Part shown: positions 41,665 to 51,217 of the stretch, one piece after another
How the letters are laid out: each line of letters starts with the position of its first letter
How positions within the stretch are numbered: the first letter of the stretch is position 1
NCBI RefSeq assembly: GCF_014651115.1
Contig: NZ_BMWG01000001.1
Location: 614,830 to 678,829, forward strand
Direction: 5' to 3'
Origin: Streptomyces inusitatus
Lineage (GTDB): Bacteria > Actinomycetota > Actinomycetes > Streptomycetales > Streptomycetaceae
Length of the DNA: 64,000 bases
Notes under the pieces: model-generated
The model's database searches: none
Told to the model about the DNA's origin: nothing
What the model saw: the letters and a program-made list of their open reading frames with translations, nothing else
Made by a program: the position numbers and the translations under genes

Positions 41665-43074
41665 ATGAGCGTTGTCACCAACACCACCACGATCGGCGCT
41701 ATCGAGGCACCGAGCCGCCGCAACACCGAGCTGATGATGCTCGCCTTCGCGGTCGCCGTCCCGGTCTTCGCGTACATCAATGTGGGGCTCGCCCTCGACG
41801 GCAAGCTGCCGACCGGAGTCCTCGGCTACGGACTGGGGCTCGGGCTCCTGGCCGCCGTGGCGCATCTGGTGGTGCGGAAGTTCGCCAAGTACGCCGACCC
41901 GCTGCTGCTGCCCCTCGCGGTGCTGCTCAACGGGCTCGGGCTGGTCCTGATCTGGCGGCTGGACCAGTCGCAGCGGCTGATCCAGCGCGCCGAGTACAGA
42001 TGGGGATCCTTCTCCCCCGACGCGCCCAAGCAGATGCTGTACTCGGCGATCGGCATCGCACTCTTCGTCGCCGTGCTGCTGGTCCTCAAGGACCACCGGA
42101 TCCTTCAGCGGTACACCTACATCTCGATGGCCGCCTCGCTGATCCTGCTGGTGCTGCCGATGTTCTTCCCCGCCCGCAACGGCGCGAAGATCTGGATCAG
42201 CCTCGGCCCGATCAACCTCCAGCCCGGCGAGTTCGCGAAGATCATCATCGCGATCTTCTTCTCCGGCTATCTGATGGTGAAGCGGGACGCCCTGGCGCTC
42301 GCCAGCCGCCGGGTGATGGGCCTGTATCTGCCGCGCGGACGCGACCTCGGCCCGATCCTGGTGGTCTGGGCGATGTCGATCCTCATCCTCGTCTTCGAGA
42401 CCGACCTCGGCACCTCGCTGCTGTTCTTCGGCCTCTTCGTGATCATGCTGTACGTCGCCACCGAGCGGACCAGCTGGATCATCTTCGGCCTGCTGATGTC
42501 GGCGGCCGGCGCGGTCGGGGTCGCCACCTTTGAACCGCACGTCCAGCAGCGGGTGCAGTTCTGGCTGAACCCCTTCGCCGAGGAGACCTGGCGGCAGAGC
42601 GACCAGATCGGCCAGGCGCTGATGTCCTTCGGCGCGGGCGGCACCCTGGGCACCGGTCTGGGCCAGGGCAACTCCGACCTGATCGGCTTCGCCGCCAACT
42701 CCGACTTCATCCTCTCCACCGTCGGCGAGGAGTTCGGCCTCGCCGGGATGATGGCGTTCCTGATGATCTACGGCCTGATCGTGGAGCGCGGTGTGCGCAC
42801 CGCGCTCGCGGCCCGCGACCCCTTCGGCAAGCTGCTCGCGGTCGGTCTCTCCGGAGCCTTCGCGATCCAGGTCTTCGTGGTCGCGGGCGGTGTGATGGGC
42901 CTGATCCCGCTGACCGGCATGACGATGCCGTTCGTCGCGGCCGGCGGTTCATCGGTGATCGCCAACTGGGCGCTGATCGCCATTCTGATCCGTATCAGCG
43001 ACACCGCGCGCAGGCCCGCGCCCGCGCCCGCCCCGTCCCCCGACGCCGAGATGACCCAGGTGGTCCGACCGTGA
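41665..43074 (+). CDS. rodA: RodA/FtsW-family peptidoglycan glycosyltransferase
   Basis: A 469-residue SEDS protein with about 11 hydrophobic segments. The family signature appears as PAKNGAK-like ARNGAKIWISLGPINLQPGEFAKI, ETDLGTSLLFFGLF and GEEFGLAGMMAFL. It polymerises lipid II glycans at the membrane. The pbpA start overlaps its stop, pairing glycosyltransferase with transpeptidase. The call as RodA/FtsW type, rather than the division FtsW, rests on operon context. Confidence 0.94.
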   Translation: MSVVTNTTTIGAIEAPSRRNTELMMLAFAVAVPVFAYINVGLALDGKLPTGVLGYGLGLGLLAAVAHLVVRKFAKYADPLLLPLAVLLNGLGLVLIWRLDQSQRLIQRAEYRWGSFSPDAPKQMLYSAIGIALFVAVLLVLKDHRILQRYTYISMAASLILLVLPMFFPARNGAKIWISLGPINLQPGEFAKIIIAIFFSGYLMVKRDALALASRRVMGLYLPRGRDLGPILVVWAMSILILVFETDLGTSLLFFGLFVIMLYVATERTSWIIFGLLMSAAGAVGVATFEPHVQQRVQFWLNPFAEETWRQSDQIGQALMSFGAGGTLGTGLGQGNSDLIGFAANSDFILSTVGEEFGLAGMMAFLMIYGLIVERGVRTALAARDPFGKLLAVGLSGAFAIQVFVVAGGVMGLIPLTGMTMPFVAAGGSSVIANWALIAILIRISDTARRPAPAPAPSPDAEMTQVVRP

Positions 43075-44537
43075 ACAAGCCCCTGCGCCGGATCGCGATC
43101 TTCTGCGGAATCCTGATTCTCGCCCTGCTGGTGCGCACCAACTGGCTCCAGTACGTCGAGGCCGACAATCTCAACGAGAACGACCGCAACCGCCGGATCC
43201 AGATCGACCGGTACGCCAGCGAGCGCGGCAACATCATCGTGGACGGCAAGCCCATCACCGGCTCCGTCAAGACGGACGACACCGACTTTGTCTTCAAGCG
43301 GACCTATGTCGACGGCCCCATGTGGGCCCCGGTGACCGGATACGCCTCGCAGGCCTTCGACGCCAACCAGCTGGAGAAGCTCCAGGACGGCATCCTCTCG
43401 GGCAACTCCGACCAGCTCTTCTTCGACCGCACGATGGCGATGTTCACCGGCGACAAGAAGAAGGGCGGCAATGTCGTCACCACCCTGAACGGCGCCGCCC
43501 AGAAGGCCGCCTGGAAGGGCCTCGGCAAGAAGAAGGGCGCGGTCGCGGCCATCGAGCCGAAGACCGGGAAGATCCTGGCACTCGCCTCGACCCCCTCGTA
43601 CGACCCCGCCTCCTTCGCCGGGTACGCGGCGAAGGACGAGAAGGCGTGGAACGCGCTGGACAAGGACAAGAACAAGCCGACGCTCAACCGGGCGCTGCGC
43701 GAGATCTATCCCCCCGGCTCCACCTTCAAGGTCCTCACCGCCGCCGCCGCCCTGGAGCACGGCGCGGTGAAGAACATCGACGAGCCGACCGACACGCCCG
43801 AGCCCTACATCCTGCCGAACACCCGCACCCCGATGACGAACCTGGTCACCGGGTGCGAGAACGTCAGCCTGAAGAAGGCCCTGGAGATCTCCTGCAACTC
43901 CGTCTTCGCCAAGCTCGCCGACGACGTCGGCCGGGAGAAGATGCTGGAGACGGCCGAGAAGTTCGGCTTCAACGACCCCGAGCTGTTCACCCCGGTCCGG
44001 GTCTCCGAGTCGGTCTACGACAAGGAGATGGAGCGCTCCGAGAACTCGCTCTCCGCGATCGGCCAGTTCAACACCGCCACCACTCCCCTCCAGATGGCCA
44101 TGGTCACCTCGGCCATCGCCAATGACGGCAAGCTGATGAAGCCGTACATGGTCGACCAGCTGGAGTCGCCGGACCTCGATGTGATCGAGAAGACCGAGCC
44201 CGAGGAGATGAGCCGCCCGATCTCCCCGGAGACGGCCCAGCTCGTCCAGCAGATGATGGAGAACGTGGTCGAGAGCGGCAGCGGCAAGCGCGCCCAGATC
44301 GGCGGAGGCGTCAAGGTCGGCGGCAAGACCGGTACCGCGCAGCACGGCGCGAACAACAGCAAGCGGCCGTACGCCTGGTTCATCTCGTACGCCAAGACCG
44401 GCGACGGGTCCCAGGTCGCGGTAGCCGTGATCGTCGAGGACGCCGGCGGCACCGCCCGTGACGACATCTCCGGCGGCGGACTGGCCGCCCCGGTCGCCAA
44501 GGATGTGATGCAGGCGGTACTGGACGGCAAGGAGTGA
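43071..44537 (+). CDS. pbpA: PbpA, class B penicillin-binding protein
   Basis: A 488-residue D,D-transpeptidase with a single N-terminal membrane anchor (about 8-24) and a periplasmic-side catalytic domain. Active-site motifs: S217-TFK (PPGSTFKV), SCNSVFAKLA (SxN) and K419-TGT (GGKTGTAQH). It cross-links peptidoglycan with the SEDS partner RodA. GTG start inside the rodA stop context (overlap of 4 bases). Length is typical of the actinobacterial PbpA group, which lacks a large PASTA extension. Confidence 0.95.
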   Translation: MNKPLRRIAIFCGILILALLVRTNWLQYVEADNLNENDRNRRIQIDRYASERGNIIVDGKPITGSVKTDDTDFVFKRTYVDGPMWAPVTGYASQAFDANQLEKLQDGILSGNSDQLFFDRTMAMFTGDKKKGGNVVTTLNGAAQKAAWKGLGKKKGAVAAIEPKTGKILALASTPSYDPASFAGYAAKDEKAWNALDKDKNKPTLNRALREIYPPGSTFKVLTAAAALEHGAVKNIDEPTDTPEPYILPNTRTPMTNLVTGCENVSLKKALEISCNSVFAKLADDVGREKMLETAEKFGFNDPELFTPVRVSESVYDKEMERSENSLSAIGQFNTATTPLQMAMVTSAIANDGKLMKPYMVDQLESPDLDVIEKTEPEEMSRPISPETAQLVQQMMENVVESGSGKRAQIGGGVKVGGKTGTAQHGANNSKRPYAWFISYAKTGDGSQVAVAVIVEDAGGTARDDISGGGLAAPVAKDVMQAVLDGKE

Positions 44538-44573
44538 CTCGGCTCACCCCTGACCTCCATACCCGCACATTGC

Positions 44574-44590
44574 GATACCGGTCAGGTATC
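44574..44590. promoter_or_regulatory. Inverted repeat between pbpA and pknB
   Basis: GATACC (44574-44579) and GGTATC (44585-44590) form a perfect 6-base inverted repeat around 5 bases, inside the 169-base gap upstream of pknB. It is short for a terminator and has the size of a regulator operator. No regulator can be named. Confidence 0.35.
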
Positions 44591-44706
44591 AGCTGACGGT
44601 CACGGACCGATCGGGTGGTGGGCGGCCGGTAGCGTAGTCGCGAACAGCACACCGCCGGACCACACTCAGGGTGCGGTGGGGACTGACGGAGAGGGCTGGA
44701 ACAGCT

Positions 44707-46767
44707 ATGGAAGAGCCGCGTCGCCTCGGCGGGCGGTACGAACTGGGATCGGTGCTCGGCCGCGGTGGCATGGCGGAGGTCTACCTCGCCCACGACACCC
44801 GGCTCGGCCGCACCGTCGCCGTGAAGACGCTGCGGGCCGACCTCGCCCGTGATCCGTCCTTCCAGGCCCGGTTCCGCCGTGAGGCCCAGTCGGCCGCCTC
44901 GCTCAACCATCCGGCGATCGTCGCGGTCTACGACACCGGCGAGGACTACGTCGACGGGGTCTCCATCCCGTACATCGTCATGGAGTACGTCGACGGCTCC
45001 ACGCTCAGAGAGCTGCTGCACTCCGGACGGAAGCTGCTCCCCGAGCGCACGCTGGAGATGACGATCGGCATCCTCCAGGCGCTGGAGTACTCGCACCGCA
45101 ACAACATCGTCCACCGTGACATCAAGCCGGCCAACGTCATGCTGACGCGCACCGGCCAGGTCAAGGTGATGGACTTCGGCATCGCGCGCGCCATGGGCGA
45201 CGCCGGTATGACGATGACCCAGACCTCCGCGGTCATCGGCACCGCCCAGTACCTCTCCCCCGAGCAGGCCAAGGGCGAGCAGGTCGACGCGCGCTCCGAC
45301 CTGTACTCCACCGGCTGTCTGCTCTACGAACTCCTCACCGTGCGCCCGCCGTTCATCGGCGACTCGCCGGTGGCGGTGGCGTATCAGCATGTCCGCGAGG
45401 AGCCGCAGACCCCGTCGAACTTCGATCCCGAGATCACCCCCGAGATGGACGCCATCGTCCTGAAGGCGCTGGTCAAGGACCCCGACTACCGCTACCAGTC
45501 GGCGGACGAGATGCGCGCGGACATCGAGGCCTGCCTCGACGGCCAGCCGGTCGCGGCCACCGCGGCGATGGCGATGGGCACCTCGGGCTACGGCTACCCG
45601 CCGGAGGAGCAGCCGGGCCACGCGCTGCGCCACCCCGACCCGGCCGCCGCGCAGACCTCGATGCTGCCGCCGATGAACCCCGACGACGGGGGCTTCGGCG
45701 GCTATGACGACGGCCGGGGCCGCCGCCGTCAGCGCAAGTCCAGCACTTCCACGGTCCTGCTGGTGGTCTCGGGCATCCTGGTGCTCGTCGGCGCGATCCT
45801 GATCGCCCGGTATGTCTTCGGCGACAAGCCCGATCCCGGCGAGATGGCGGTGCCGTCGATCGTGGGCCTGACCGTCAAGGAGGCCGAGGAGGACGCCGCC
45901 AACGCGGGCATCAAGCTGAGCGAGGCCGGCCGGGAGCGCTGCGACCAGCCCAAGGGCGATATCTGCAGCCAGACCCCGTCCGACGGCACGATCACGCAGG
46001 GCGACACGATCACCTATGTGGTCTCCGAGGGCGCGCCGCAGGTCGAGGTCCCGGACGTCACCGAGAAGTCCAGGGACAACGCCGAGGACGCGCTGGAGCG
46101 CAAGGGGTTCAAGGTCGAGGTCAAGGTGGTCGAGTCCTCCCAGGCCGACCCGGGCACGGTGATGAGCCAGAACCCGGCGCAGAACAGCATGGCCGACAAG
46201 GGGACCAAGGTCACCATCACGGTGGCGACGCAGTCGCTCCAGACCGTGCCCCCGGTCGTCGGCAACCAGCTCTCCTCGGCGCAGACCCAGGTGTCGGCGG
46301 CCGGCTTCCAGGTGAACACCGAGTATGTGGACTCCAACGAGCCCAAGGACAAGGTCCTCAGCCAGACCCCGGACGGGGACAGCAAGGCGGCCAAGAACAG
46401 CACGGTCACCCTCAGGGTCTCCAAGGGCCCGGAGCAGACCGCGCAGGTCCCCAGCCTGGTGGGCGCGACCCTCGGGGACGCCAAGCAGCTGCTGGCGCAG
46501 TCCGGTCTCCAGATCGGCGACATCACCGGCCCGACCGACGACGCCGCCCGGATCATCGCGCAGGACCCCGGGCCCGGCAGCCAGGTCGCCCCGAATCAGC
46601 GAATCAAGGTGACGACCGCCGACTTCGGCGGGGGCAACGGCGGCAATGGCAATGGCGACGGCAACAACGGCGGCGGCGAGAACCAGAACGGCGGCAGTGA
46701 GAACGGCGGCGGTGACGGCGAGGGCGACGGCGAGGAGGGCGGGTTCATCGGCGGCATAGGAGGCTGA
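44707..46767 (+). CDS. pknB: PknB, PASTA-domain Ser/Thr protein kinase
   Basis: A 686-residue receptor kinase. The kinase domain (about 12-275) has GRGGMAEVYLA, the catalytic Lys in VAVKTLR, HRDIKPAN (136-143), DFGIAR and GTAQYLSPEQA. A juxtamembrane linker and one membrane segment (about 355-378) follow. Four extracellular PASTA repeats (about 383-640) bind muropeptides or lipid II. The C-terminal about 40 residues are a Gly/Asn/Glu-rich tail. It senses cell-wall state and phosphorylates growth and division proteins including the FHA proteins of this locus. ATG at 44707 was chosen over an upstream in-frame ATG at 44671 because MEEPRRLGGRYEL is the usual kinase N-terminus. Confidence 0.95.
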   Translation: MEEPRRLGGRYELGSVLGRGGMAEVYLAHDTRLGRTVAVKTLRADLARDPSFQARFRREAQSAASLNHPAIVAVYDTGEDYVDGVSIPYIVMEYVDGSTLRELLHSGRKLLPERTLEMTIGILQALEYSHRNNIVHRDIKPANVMLTRTGQVKVMDFGIARAMGDAGMTMTQTSAVIGTAQYLSPEQAKGEQVDARSDLYSTGCLLYELLTVRPPFIGDSPVAVAYQHVREEPQTPSNFDPEITPEMDAIVLKALVKDPDYRYQSADEMRADIEACLDGQPVAATAAMAMGTSGYGYPPEEQPGHALRHPDPAAAQTSMLPPMNPDDGGFGGYDDGRGRRRQRKSSTSTVLLVVSGILVLVGAILIARYVFGDKPDPGEMAVPSIVGLTVKEAEEDAANAGIKLSEAGRERCDQPKGDICSQTPSDGTITQGDTITYVVSEGAPQVEVPDVTEKSRDNAEDALERKGFKVEVKVVESSQADPGTVMSQNPAQNSMADKGTKVTITVATQSLQTVPPVVGNQLSSAQTQVSAAGFQVNTEYVDSNEPKDKVLSQTPDGDSKAAKNSTVTLRVSKGPEQTAQVPSLVGATLGDAKQLLAQSGLQIGDITGPTDDAARIIAQDPGPGSQVAPNQRIKVTTADFGGGNGGNGNGDGNNGGGENQNGGSENGGGDGEGDGEEGGFIGGIGG

Positions 46768-46816
46768 CGGACCCCATCGGTGAGACGGTCACCGCCTCAC
46801 CCTTGATGGCGATACG

Positions 46817-46860
46817 CGAGAAGCCCCGGCGGCCCTGGAAGGGGCGGCCGGGGCTTCTCG
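46817..46860. terminator. Strong bidirectional terminator between pknB and sortase genes
   Basis: CGAGAAGCCCCGGC (46817-46830) pairs perfectly over 14 bases with GCCGGGGCTTCTCG (46847-46860) around a 16-base loop that can pair further. It lies between convergent genes and can stop transcription from both sides. Confidence 0.85.
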
Positions 46861-46875
46861 CTGTGCGGCTGTGGA

Positions 46876-47562
46876 TCAGCGCAGCTCCGCCGGCTTGGAG
46901 CGGTCCTTGTCGACCTTGACCTCGCGCACCAGCTCGCCCCAGACGATGTAGCGGTAGTCAGAGGTGAAGACGGGGGTACAGGTCGTCAGGGTGATGTACC
47001 GGCCCGCCTTGGTCCTCCCCGACTCCTTCGGGACCGGATCGATCACATCCACGTTGTACTTGGACGTCTCCGGCAGCGACTTGTAGACCTTGTAGACGTA
47101 CCAGGTGTCCCGGGTCTCGAAGACGATCGGGTCGCCGTTCTTTATCTTGTGGATGTTGTGGAACTTCGCCCCGTGGCCGTCGCGGTGCGCCGCCAGGCTG
47201 AAGTTGCCCTTGGCGTCCCAGGGGAGCGCCGACTTGACCGGCTTGGTGTAGTAGCCCGCGGTCCCGTCGTTGAGCTCCTTGAGGTCGGTGCCCTTCTTCA
47301 CCAGCACCTCGCCGTTCTTCATGGCGGGCACATGGAGGAAGCCGACGCCGTCCTGAGTGTCGAGCGCACCGGGCCCGGCGGCCCCGCCGCCCTTCCAGCC
47401 GTCGCGCATCAGATCGGCCTGCCGGGACGACTCACGGTCGGCGAGCACATTCGTCCACCACAGCGAGTAGACGACGAAGAGCCCCAGCACCACACCGACG
47501 GTGATCAGCAGCTCACCGAGGACACTCATGACGCCGGCGATCCGGCTGCGCACACGTGACAC
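46876..47562 (-). CDS. Class E sortase
   Basis: A 228-residue membrane-anchored transpeptidase. An N-terminal hydrophobic segment (about 14-35) is followed by the sortase barrel, with catalytic His in LAAHRDGHG, Cys in TLTTCTP and Arg in DYRYIVWG. Class E sortases of streptomycetes cut LAXTG-type signals and attach aerial-hyphae proteins such as long chaplins to the wall. Start at GTG 47562 (MSRVRSRIAGVMSVL); a later ATG at 47529 is possible. Next to a second class E sortase, as in the S. coelicolor srtE pair. Confidence 0.92.
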   Translation of the reverse strand: MSRVRSRIAGVMSVLGELLITVGVVLGLFVVYSLWWTNVLADRESSRQADLMRDGWKGGGAAGPGALDTQDGVGFLHVPAMKNGEVLVKKGTDLKELNDGTAGYYTKPVKSALPWDAKGNFSLAAHRDGHGAKFHNIHKIKNGDPIVFETRDTWYVYKVYKSLPETSKYNVDVIDPVPKESGRTKAGRYITLTTCTPVFTSDYRYIVWGELVREVKVDKDRSKPAELR

Positions 47563-47600
47563 TGCTTCTCTTCCCGTCTCGATCTCAGGATCGAAAGAAC

Positions 47601-48545
47601 CTAGCCTACGAGCGCATCCGGTTTGCCCTTGCTGCGCGGCCGTTCCTCGACCATCTTGCCCCAGACGATCATCCGGTACGTACTGGTGAACTCGGGCGTA
47701 CAGGTGGTGAGGGTGATGTACCGGCCGGGCTCGGTGAAGCCGGAGTCCGGCGGTACGGGGCTGATCGCCTGGACATTGGACGGCGGGGTCTGCTCAAGGA
47801 TGTTGGCCATCGTGTACGTGTAGTACGTGTCGTGGGTCTCGACCACGATCGGGTCACCCGGCTTGAGGCGGTTGATGTACCGGAAGGGCTCGCCGTGGGT
47901 GTTGCGGTGGCCCGCGACCGCGAAGTTGCCCGTCTTCTCGGAGGGGAGCGCGGTCTTGAGCCGGCCCTCGTTGTAGTGGCCCACCATGCCCCGGTCGAGC
48001 ACCTTCTCGCTGTTGACGCTGGCGGCGACGGGGACGACGACATCCAGCTTGGGGATGTACATGATGGCGAAGCCCTGGCCCGGGGCGAAGGCGTCCGGCT
48101 TACGGCCGTCCGCCCAGGCTTCCTGGATCTTGTTCGTCTCCTTGTCGACCTCCTGCCCCGCGCGGATATTGGTCCACCAGAGCTGATAGGTGACGAAGAG
48201 CAGCATCAGCACGCCGAAGGTGATGAACAGCTCGCCCATGGCGCGGCTGGCGAGCACGGCCGGGCTCTCCTTGGCGGCCTTGGCCGCGCGACGGGCCTCG
48301 ACCCGGGTCAGTGACCGTCCTGGGGGCCCGTGGCCCCCGGGGCCCTCGTGGGCCCCGAAGGCGGTCGGCGGGCCGTACGCCGAGGGCGGCGGCCCGACAG
48401 GGGGCCGGGGGGCGGCGGGGGGCGGCGGGCGCTTGCGGCCCCGGCCCTTGGCGGCTCTCCGGCGCTCGGCCCGCCCCTGCCCGGCGGGGGGCTCTCCGTA
48501 CCCGGCCATGGGGTCGTGACTCTCCCCGGCCCGCCCGGCGGTCAC
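47601..48545 (-). CDS. Class E sortase with long proline-rich cytoplasmic N-terminus
   Basis: A 314-residue sortase. About 95 residues of Gly/Pro/Arg-rich sequence precede the membrane segment (about 110-130, LFITFGVLMLLFVTYQLWW). The catalytic domain shows AGHRNTHGEPF (His), TLTTCTPEF (Cys) and TYRMIVWGKM (Arg). The GTG at 48545 overlaps the pabA stop (GTGA). It is closely similar to the neighbouring sortase and is probably its duplicate, with overlapping targets. Confidence 0.92.
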   Translation of the reverse strand: MTAGRAGESHDPMAGYGEPPAGQGRAERRRAAKGRGRKRPPPPAAPRPPVGPPPSAYGPPTAFGAHEGPGGHGPPGRSLTRVEARRAAKAAKESPAVLASRAMGELFITFGVLMLLFVTYQLWWTNIRAGQEVDKETNKIQEAWADGRKPDAFAPGQGFAIMYIPKLDVVVPVAASVNSEKVLDRGMVGHYNEGRLKTALPSEKTGNFAVAGHRNTHGEPFRYINRLKPGDPIVVETHDTYYTYTMANILEQTPPSNVQAISPVPPDSGFTEPGRYITLTTCTPEFTSTYRMIVWGKMVEERPRSKGKPDALVG

Positions 48546-49192
48546 ACCAGAGCCTTGGCCACAGCCTTGCCCACCACTGGGGCGAGCCCCGCCGAGCGGG
48601 CCACCGCCCCGCTGTCGCCGCACTGCTCAAGCCAGTTGGCGAGCATCAGATGCCCGTACTCGGTGAGGACCGACTCGGGGTGGAACTGCACTCCCTCGAC
48701 GGGCAGATCGCGGTGGCGCAGCCCCATGATGATGCCGTCCGCCGTCCACGCCGTGACCTCCAGCTCGGCCGGGAGCCGCGCGGGCTCGGCGGCGAGCGAG
48801 TGGTAGCGGGTGGCTCTGAACGGCGAGGGCAGCCGGGAGAAGACTCCCTTGCCCTCGTGGCTGACCGGGGAGGTCTTGCCGTGCAGCAGCTCGGGGGCGC
48901 GGTCCACCACACCGCCGTACGCCACCGCCATCGACTGCATGCCGAGACAGACACCGAAGACGGGCACCCCGGTGTCGGCGCAGTGGCGCACCATGTCGAC
49001 GCAGATCCCGGCCTGCTCGGGAGCGCCGGGCCCGGGGGAGAGCAGGACGCCGTCGAAGCCGTCCTGGGCGTGGGAGAGGGCCACCTCGTCGTTGCGCACG
49101 ACCTCGCACTCGGCGCCGAGCTGGTAGAGGTACTGGACGAGGTTGAAGACAAAGCTGTCGTAGTTGTCGACGACCAGAATGCGTGCGCTCAT
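48542..49192 (-). CDS. pabA: Glutamine amidotransferase subunit of aminodeoxychorismate/anthranilate synthase
   Basis: A 216-residue class I glutamine amidotransferase. Triad: Cys in GVCLGMQ, His and Glu in VQFHPESVLTEYGH; oxyanion segment SPGPGAPEQAG. It supplies ammonia to a chorismate-binding partner (PabB or TrpE) not seen here, for folate or tryptophan synthesis. Its placement between sortases and a small membrane protein is the normal Streptomyces order. Overlaps both neighbours by 4 bases. Confidence 0.93.
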   Translation of the reverse strand: MSARILVVDNYDSFVFNLVQYLYQLGAECEVVRNDEVALSHAQDGFDGVLLSPGPGAPEQAGICVDMVRHCADTGVPVFGVCLGMQSMAVAYGGVVDRAPELLHGKTSPVSHEGKGVFSRLPSPFRATRYHSLAAEPARLPAELEVTAWTADGIIMGLRHRDLPVEGVQFHPESVLTEYGHLMLANWLEQCGDSGAVARSAGLAPVVGKAVAKALV

Positions 49193-49392
49193 CGGGCGGC
49201 TCCTCGTTCCCCACCGGCGCCGGTGTCGGCGCTCGCTCCGTCGACCGTCACATCACCGAACGGAAGCAGTGGCTCCGCCCACGGGAAGACGTACTGGAAC
49301 AGCACATAGACGACCCCGAGGACCAGCACGAGCGAGATGAACGCCCGCACCCACGCGTTGCCCGGCAGATGCCGCCAGATCCAGCCGTACAT
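49189..49392 (-). CDS. Small single-span membrane protein
   Basis: A 67-residue protein starting MYGWIWRHLPG with one long hydrophobic segment (about 17-37, FISLVLVLGVVYVLFQYVF) and a short acidic/Gly-rich outer tail. AAAGGGAC precedes the ATG at 49392. The stop overlaps the pabA start (ATGA). It is conserved in position in streptomycetes as far as I recall; function unknown, perhaps an accessory of the neighbouring sortases. Confidence 0.85.
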   Translation of the reverse strand: MYGWIWRHLPGNAWVRAFISLVLVLGVVYVLFQYVFPWAEPLLPFGDVTVDGASADTGAGGERGAAR

Positions 49393-49424
49393 TGCCGTCC
49401 CTTTCCGTTCGGTACCGCTCCAGA

Positions 49425-50279
49425 CTAAGGGTCGGGGCGGTCCGGCGGGTCGACTGTGGAAACTCGTCCCCCGGACGGGACCCGGCCGTCGGTCACCGGC
49501 CGGGTGGCGGCCAGCCGGGCCCAGACGATCAGACGGTGGCTGCTGCCCCACTCCGGCTCGCAGGTGGTCAGCGTCAGATAGCGCCCGGGACGGCCGAAGC
49601 CGGACTTCTCGGGTACGGGGTCGATCACCCCGATGTCGGCCGGAACCGTCCGCACGGCCCGCTTCGCCACCCGATAGGTGAACCAGGTCCTCCCGTCCGT
49701 GAGGACGATCGCGTCCCCGGCGCGGAGCCGGGGGAAGTCCTTGAAGGGGTCGCCGTGGGTACGCCGGTGCCCGGCGACCGCGAAGTTCCCCGGCGCACCG
49801 AGGGCGGCGGTGCCCGCGTAGTGGCCGAGACCTCTTCGGAGGGTGTCCGTCCGGGTGCCTTCGAGGACCGGCCACTCCCAGTCGCGGCCGAAGCGGGGGA
49901 TGTGCATCACGGCGAAGGACCGTCCGTCGCGGTACGCGGGCGGCCGGGAGGGGGTACGGGGCGGGGGGCCGGATTTCCCGGTTCTCCCCGCCGTCGGCGT
50001 CCGGGAGGGCGCCACGGGCGCGGCCGGGGCAGCGGCGGCAGCAGTCGGAGTGTCCGGTTCCGCCGCGCTCGCGGGCTCTTCGGGGATCGGGGAAGCCGGG
50101 GCCGGGGAGCCGGTCCGCTCCTGGGACCAGTGCGCCCGCAGCCGGTCCAGCTCCCCCTCGGCGGCGTCCGCCGAGGTCACTCCGGTCCAGAACACCGCGT
50201 ACCCGGCGAACAGCACGATCACGGTGCCGGCCGTGACGCACAACTCGCTGAAGACCCTGACGATCAGCCGCACCGACAC
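49425..50279 (-). CDS. Third class E sortase
   Basis: A 284-residue sortase more divergent than the other two. It has an N-terminal membrane segment (about 10-32), an Ala/Pro/Thr-rich outer linker (about 55-115) and a catalytic domain with AGHRRTHGDPF (His), TLTTCEPEWG (Cys) and SSHRLIVWARL (Arg). The catalytic residues are intact, so it should be active, probably on other substrates. GTG start. It lies between the small membrane protein and the DUF881 gene. Confidence 0.9.
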   Translation of the reverse strand: MSVRLIVRVFSELCVTAGTVIVLFAGYAVFWTGVTSADAAEGELDRLRAHWSQERTGSPAPASPIPEEPASAAEPDTPTAAAAAPAAPVAPSRTPTAGRTGKSGPPPRTPSRPPAYRDGRSFAVMHIPRFGRDWEWPVLEGTRTDTLRRGLGHYAGTAALGAPGNFAVAGHRRTHGDPFKDFPRLRAGDAIVLTDGRTWFTYRVAKRAVRTVPADIGVIDPVPEKSGFGRPGRYLTLTTCEPEWGSSHRLIVWARLAATRPVTDGRVPSGGRVSTVDPPDRPDP

Positions 50280-50306
50280 CGAACCGCCCCCAGCCTGACT
50301 CAGGCG

Positions 50307-51074
50307 CTACTCCACGGGCTTCGCATAGTGCAGATCCACTGTGCCCGAGTAGCCGGGAAGAGTCACCGCGTCGCGCTCGTCGACTTTCCAGCCGAGCCCG
50401 TAGGCCTTCACATAGAGCTGATAGTTCTGGAGCGCGGTGGACTCGTCGAGGGCCTTCTCCAGCCGGGACTGGTCCCCGACCGCGGTGACCTTGTACGGGG
50501 GCGAGTAGACCCGGCCCTGGAGGATCAGCGTGTTGCCGACGCAGCGCACAGCGCTGGTGGAGATCAGCCGCTGGTCCATGACCTGGATCCCCTCGGCCCC
50601 GCCCTTCCACAGGGCGTTGACCACGGCTTGCAGATCCTGTTGATGGATGACCAGGTCATTGGCCTGGGGCTCGGGGTATCCGGGGGCGGCCCGGGCGTTC
50701 GGCGGAGCGTCGTCGAGGGTGACGGTGAGCGCGCGGCCCTTGACCTTCCGGGTCCCGGACGCCTTCTCCAGCGCGGCGAGGCGCTCGTCCTCCGACCGGG
50801 TGGAGCCGTCGTCGCGGTCGGCGAGCGTGTCCACCTCACCCCGGAGGGTGGCCGTCGACTCGTCCAGATGACCGTTTCTGGCACTGCGCTGCTGAATCAG
50901 GTCCGAGAGCTTCAGCAGGGAGTCGTCACTGCGGAGATTGGTGCCCCTCGCGGTGTTGAAACTGGTCACGAAGATCAGCCCGGCGAGGGCGAAGACGGCG
51001 GCCGTCAGCAGCCGGCCCGTTCTCCTTCTGAGGATTCGAACCGGCCCTGGCCTGGAGTTGGCGGAATTACTCAA
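50307..51074 (-). CDS. DUF881 family membrane-anchored protein
   Basis: A 255-residue protein with a basic N-terminus, one membrane segment (about 22-42) and a helical then alpha/beta outer domain typical of DUF881 ([51 protein letters not shown]). DUF881 proteins occur next to division and cell-wall genes in Gram-positive bacteria; function is not settled. A TTG start at 51074 is indicated, with AAGGG and GAGGAG upstream. It is divergent from crgA. Confidence 0.88.
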   Translation of the reverse strand: MSNSANSRPGPVRILRRRTGRLLTAAVFALAGLIFVTSFNTARGTNLRSDDSLLKLSDLIQQRSARNGHLDESTATLRGEVDTLADRDDGSTRSEDERLAALEKASGTRKVKGRALTVTLDDAPPNARAAPGYPEPQANDLVIHQQDLQAVVNALWKGGAEGIQVMDQRLISTSAVRCVGNTLILQGRVYSPPYKVTAVGDQSRLEKALDESTALQNYQLYVKAYGLGWKVDERDAVTLPGYSGTVDLHYAKPVE

Positions 51075-51217
51075 CGTACCCTTATCTCCTCAGGCGCCGC
51101 GGAAGCACTACGCTAACGGACGCCCGGGGGAGGCGGTGGGCCCCGTCGCCTCCAGCTCCGGACGCCAGCCACAGTTTCCCTGCGCGGTCACGCAGCGCAT
51201 CGACAGGAGAGTCCCTC

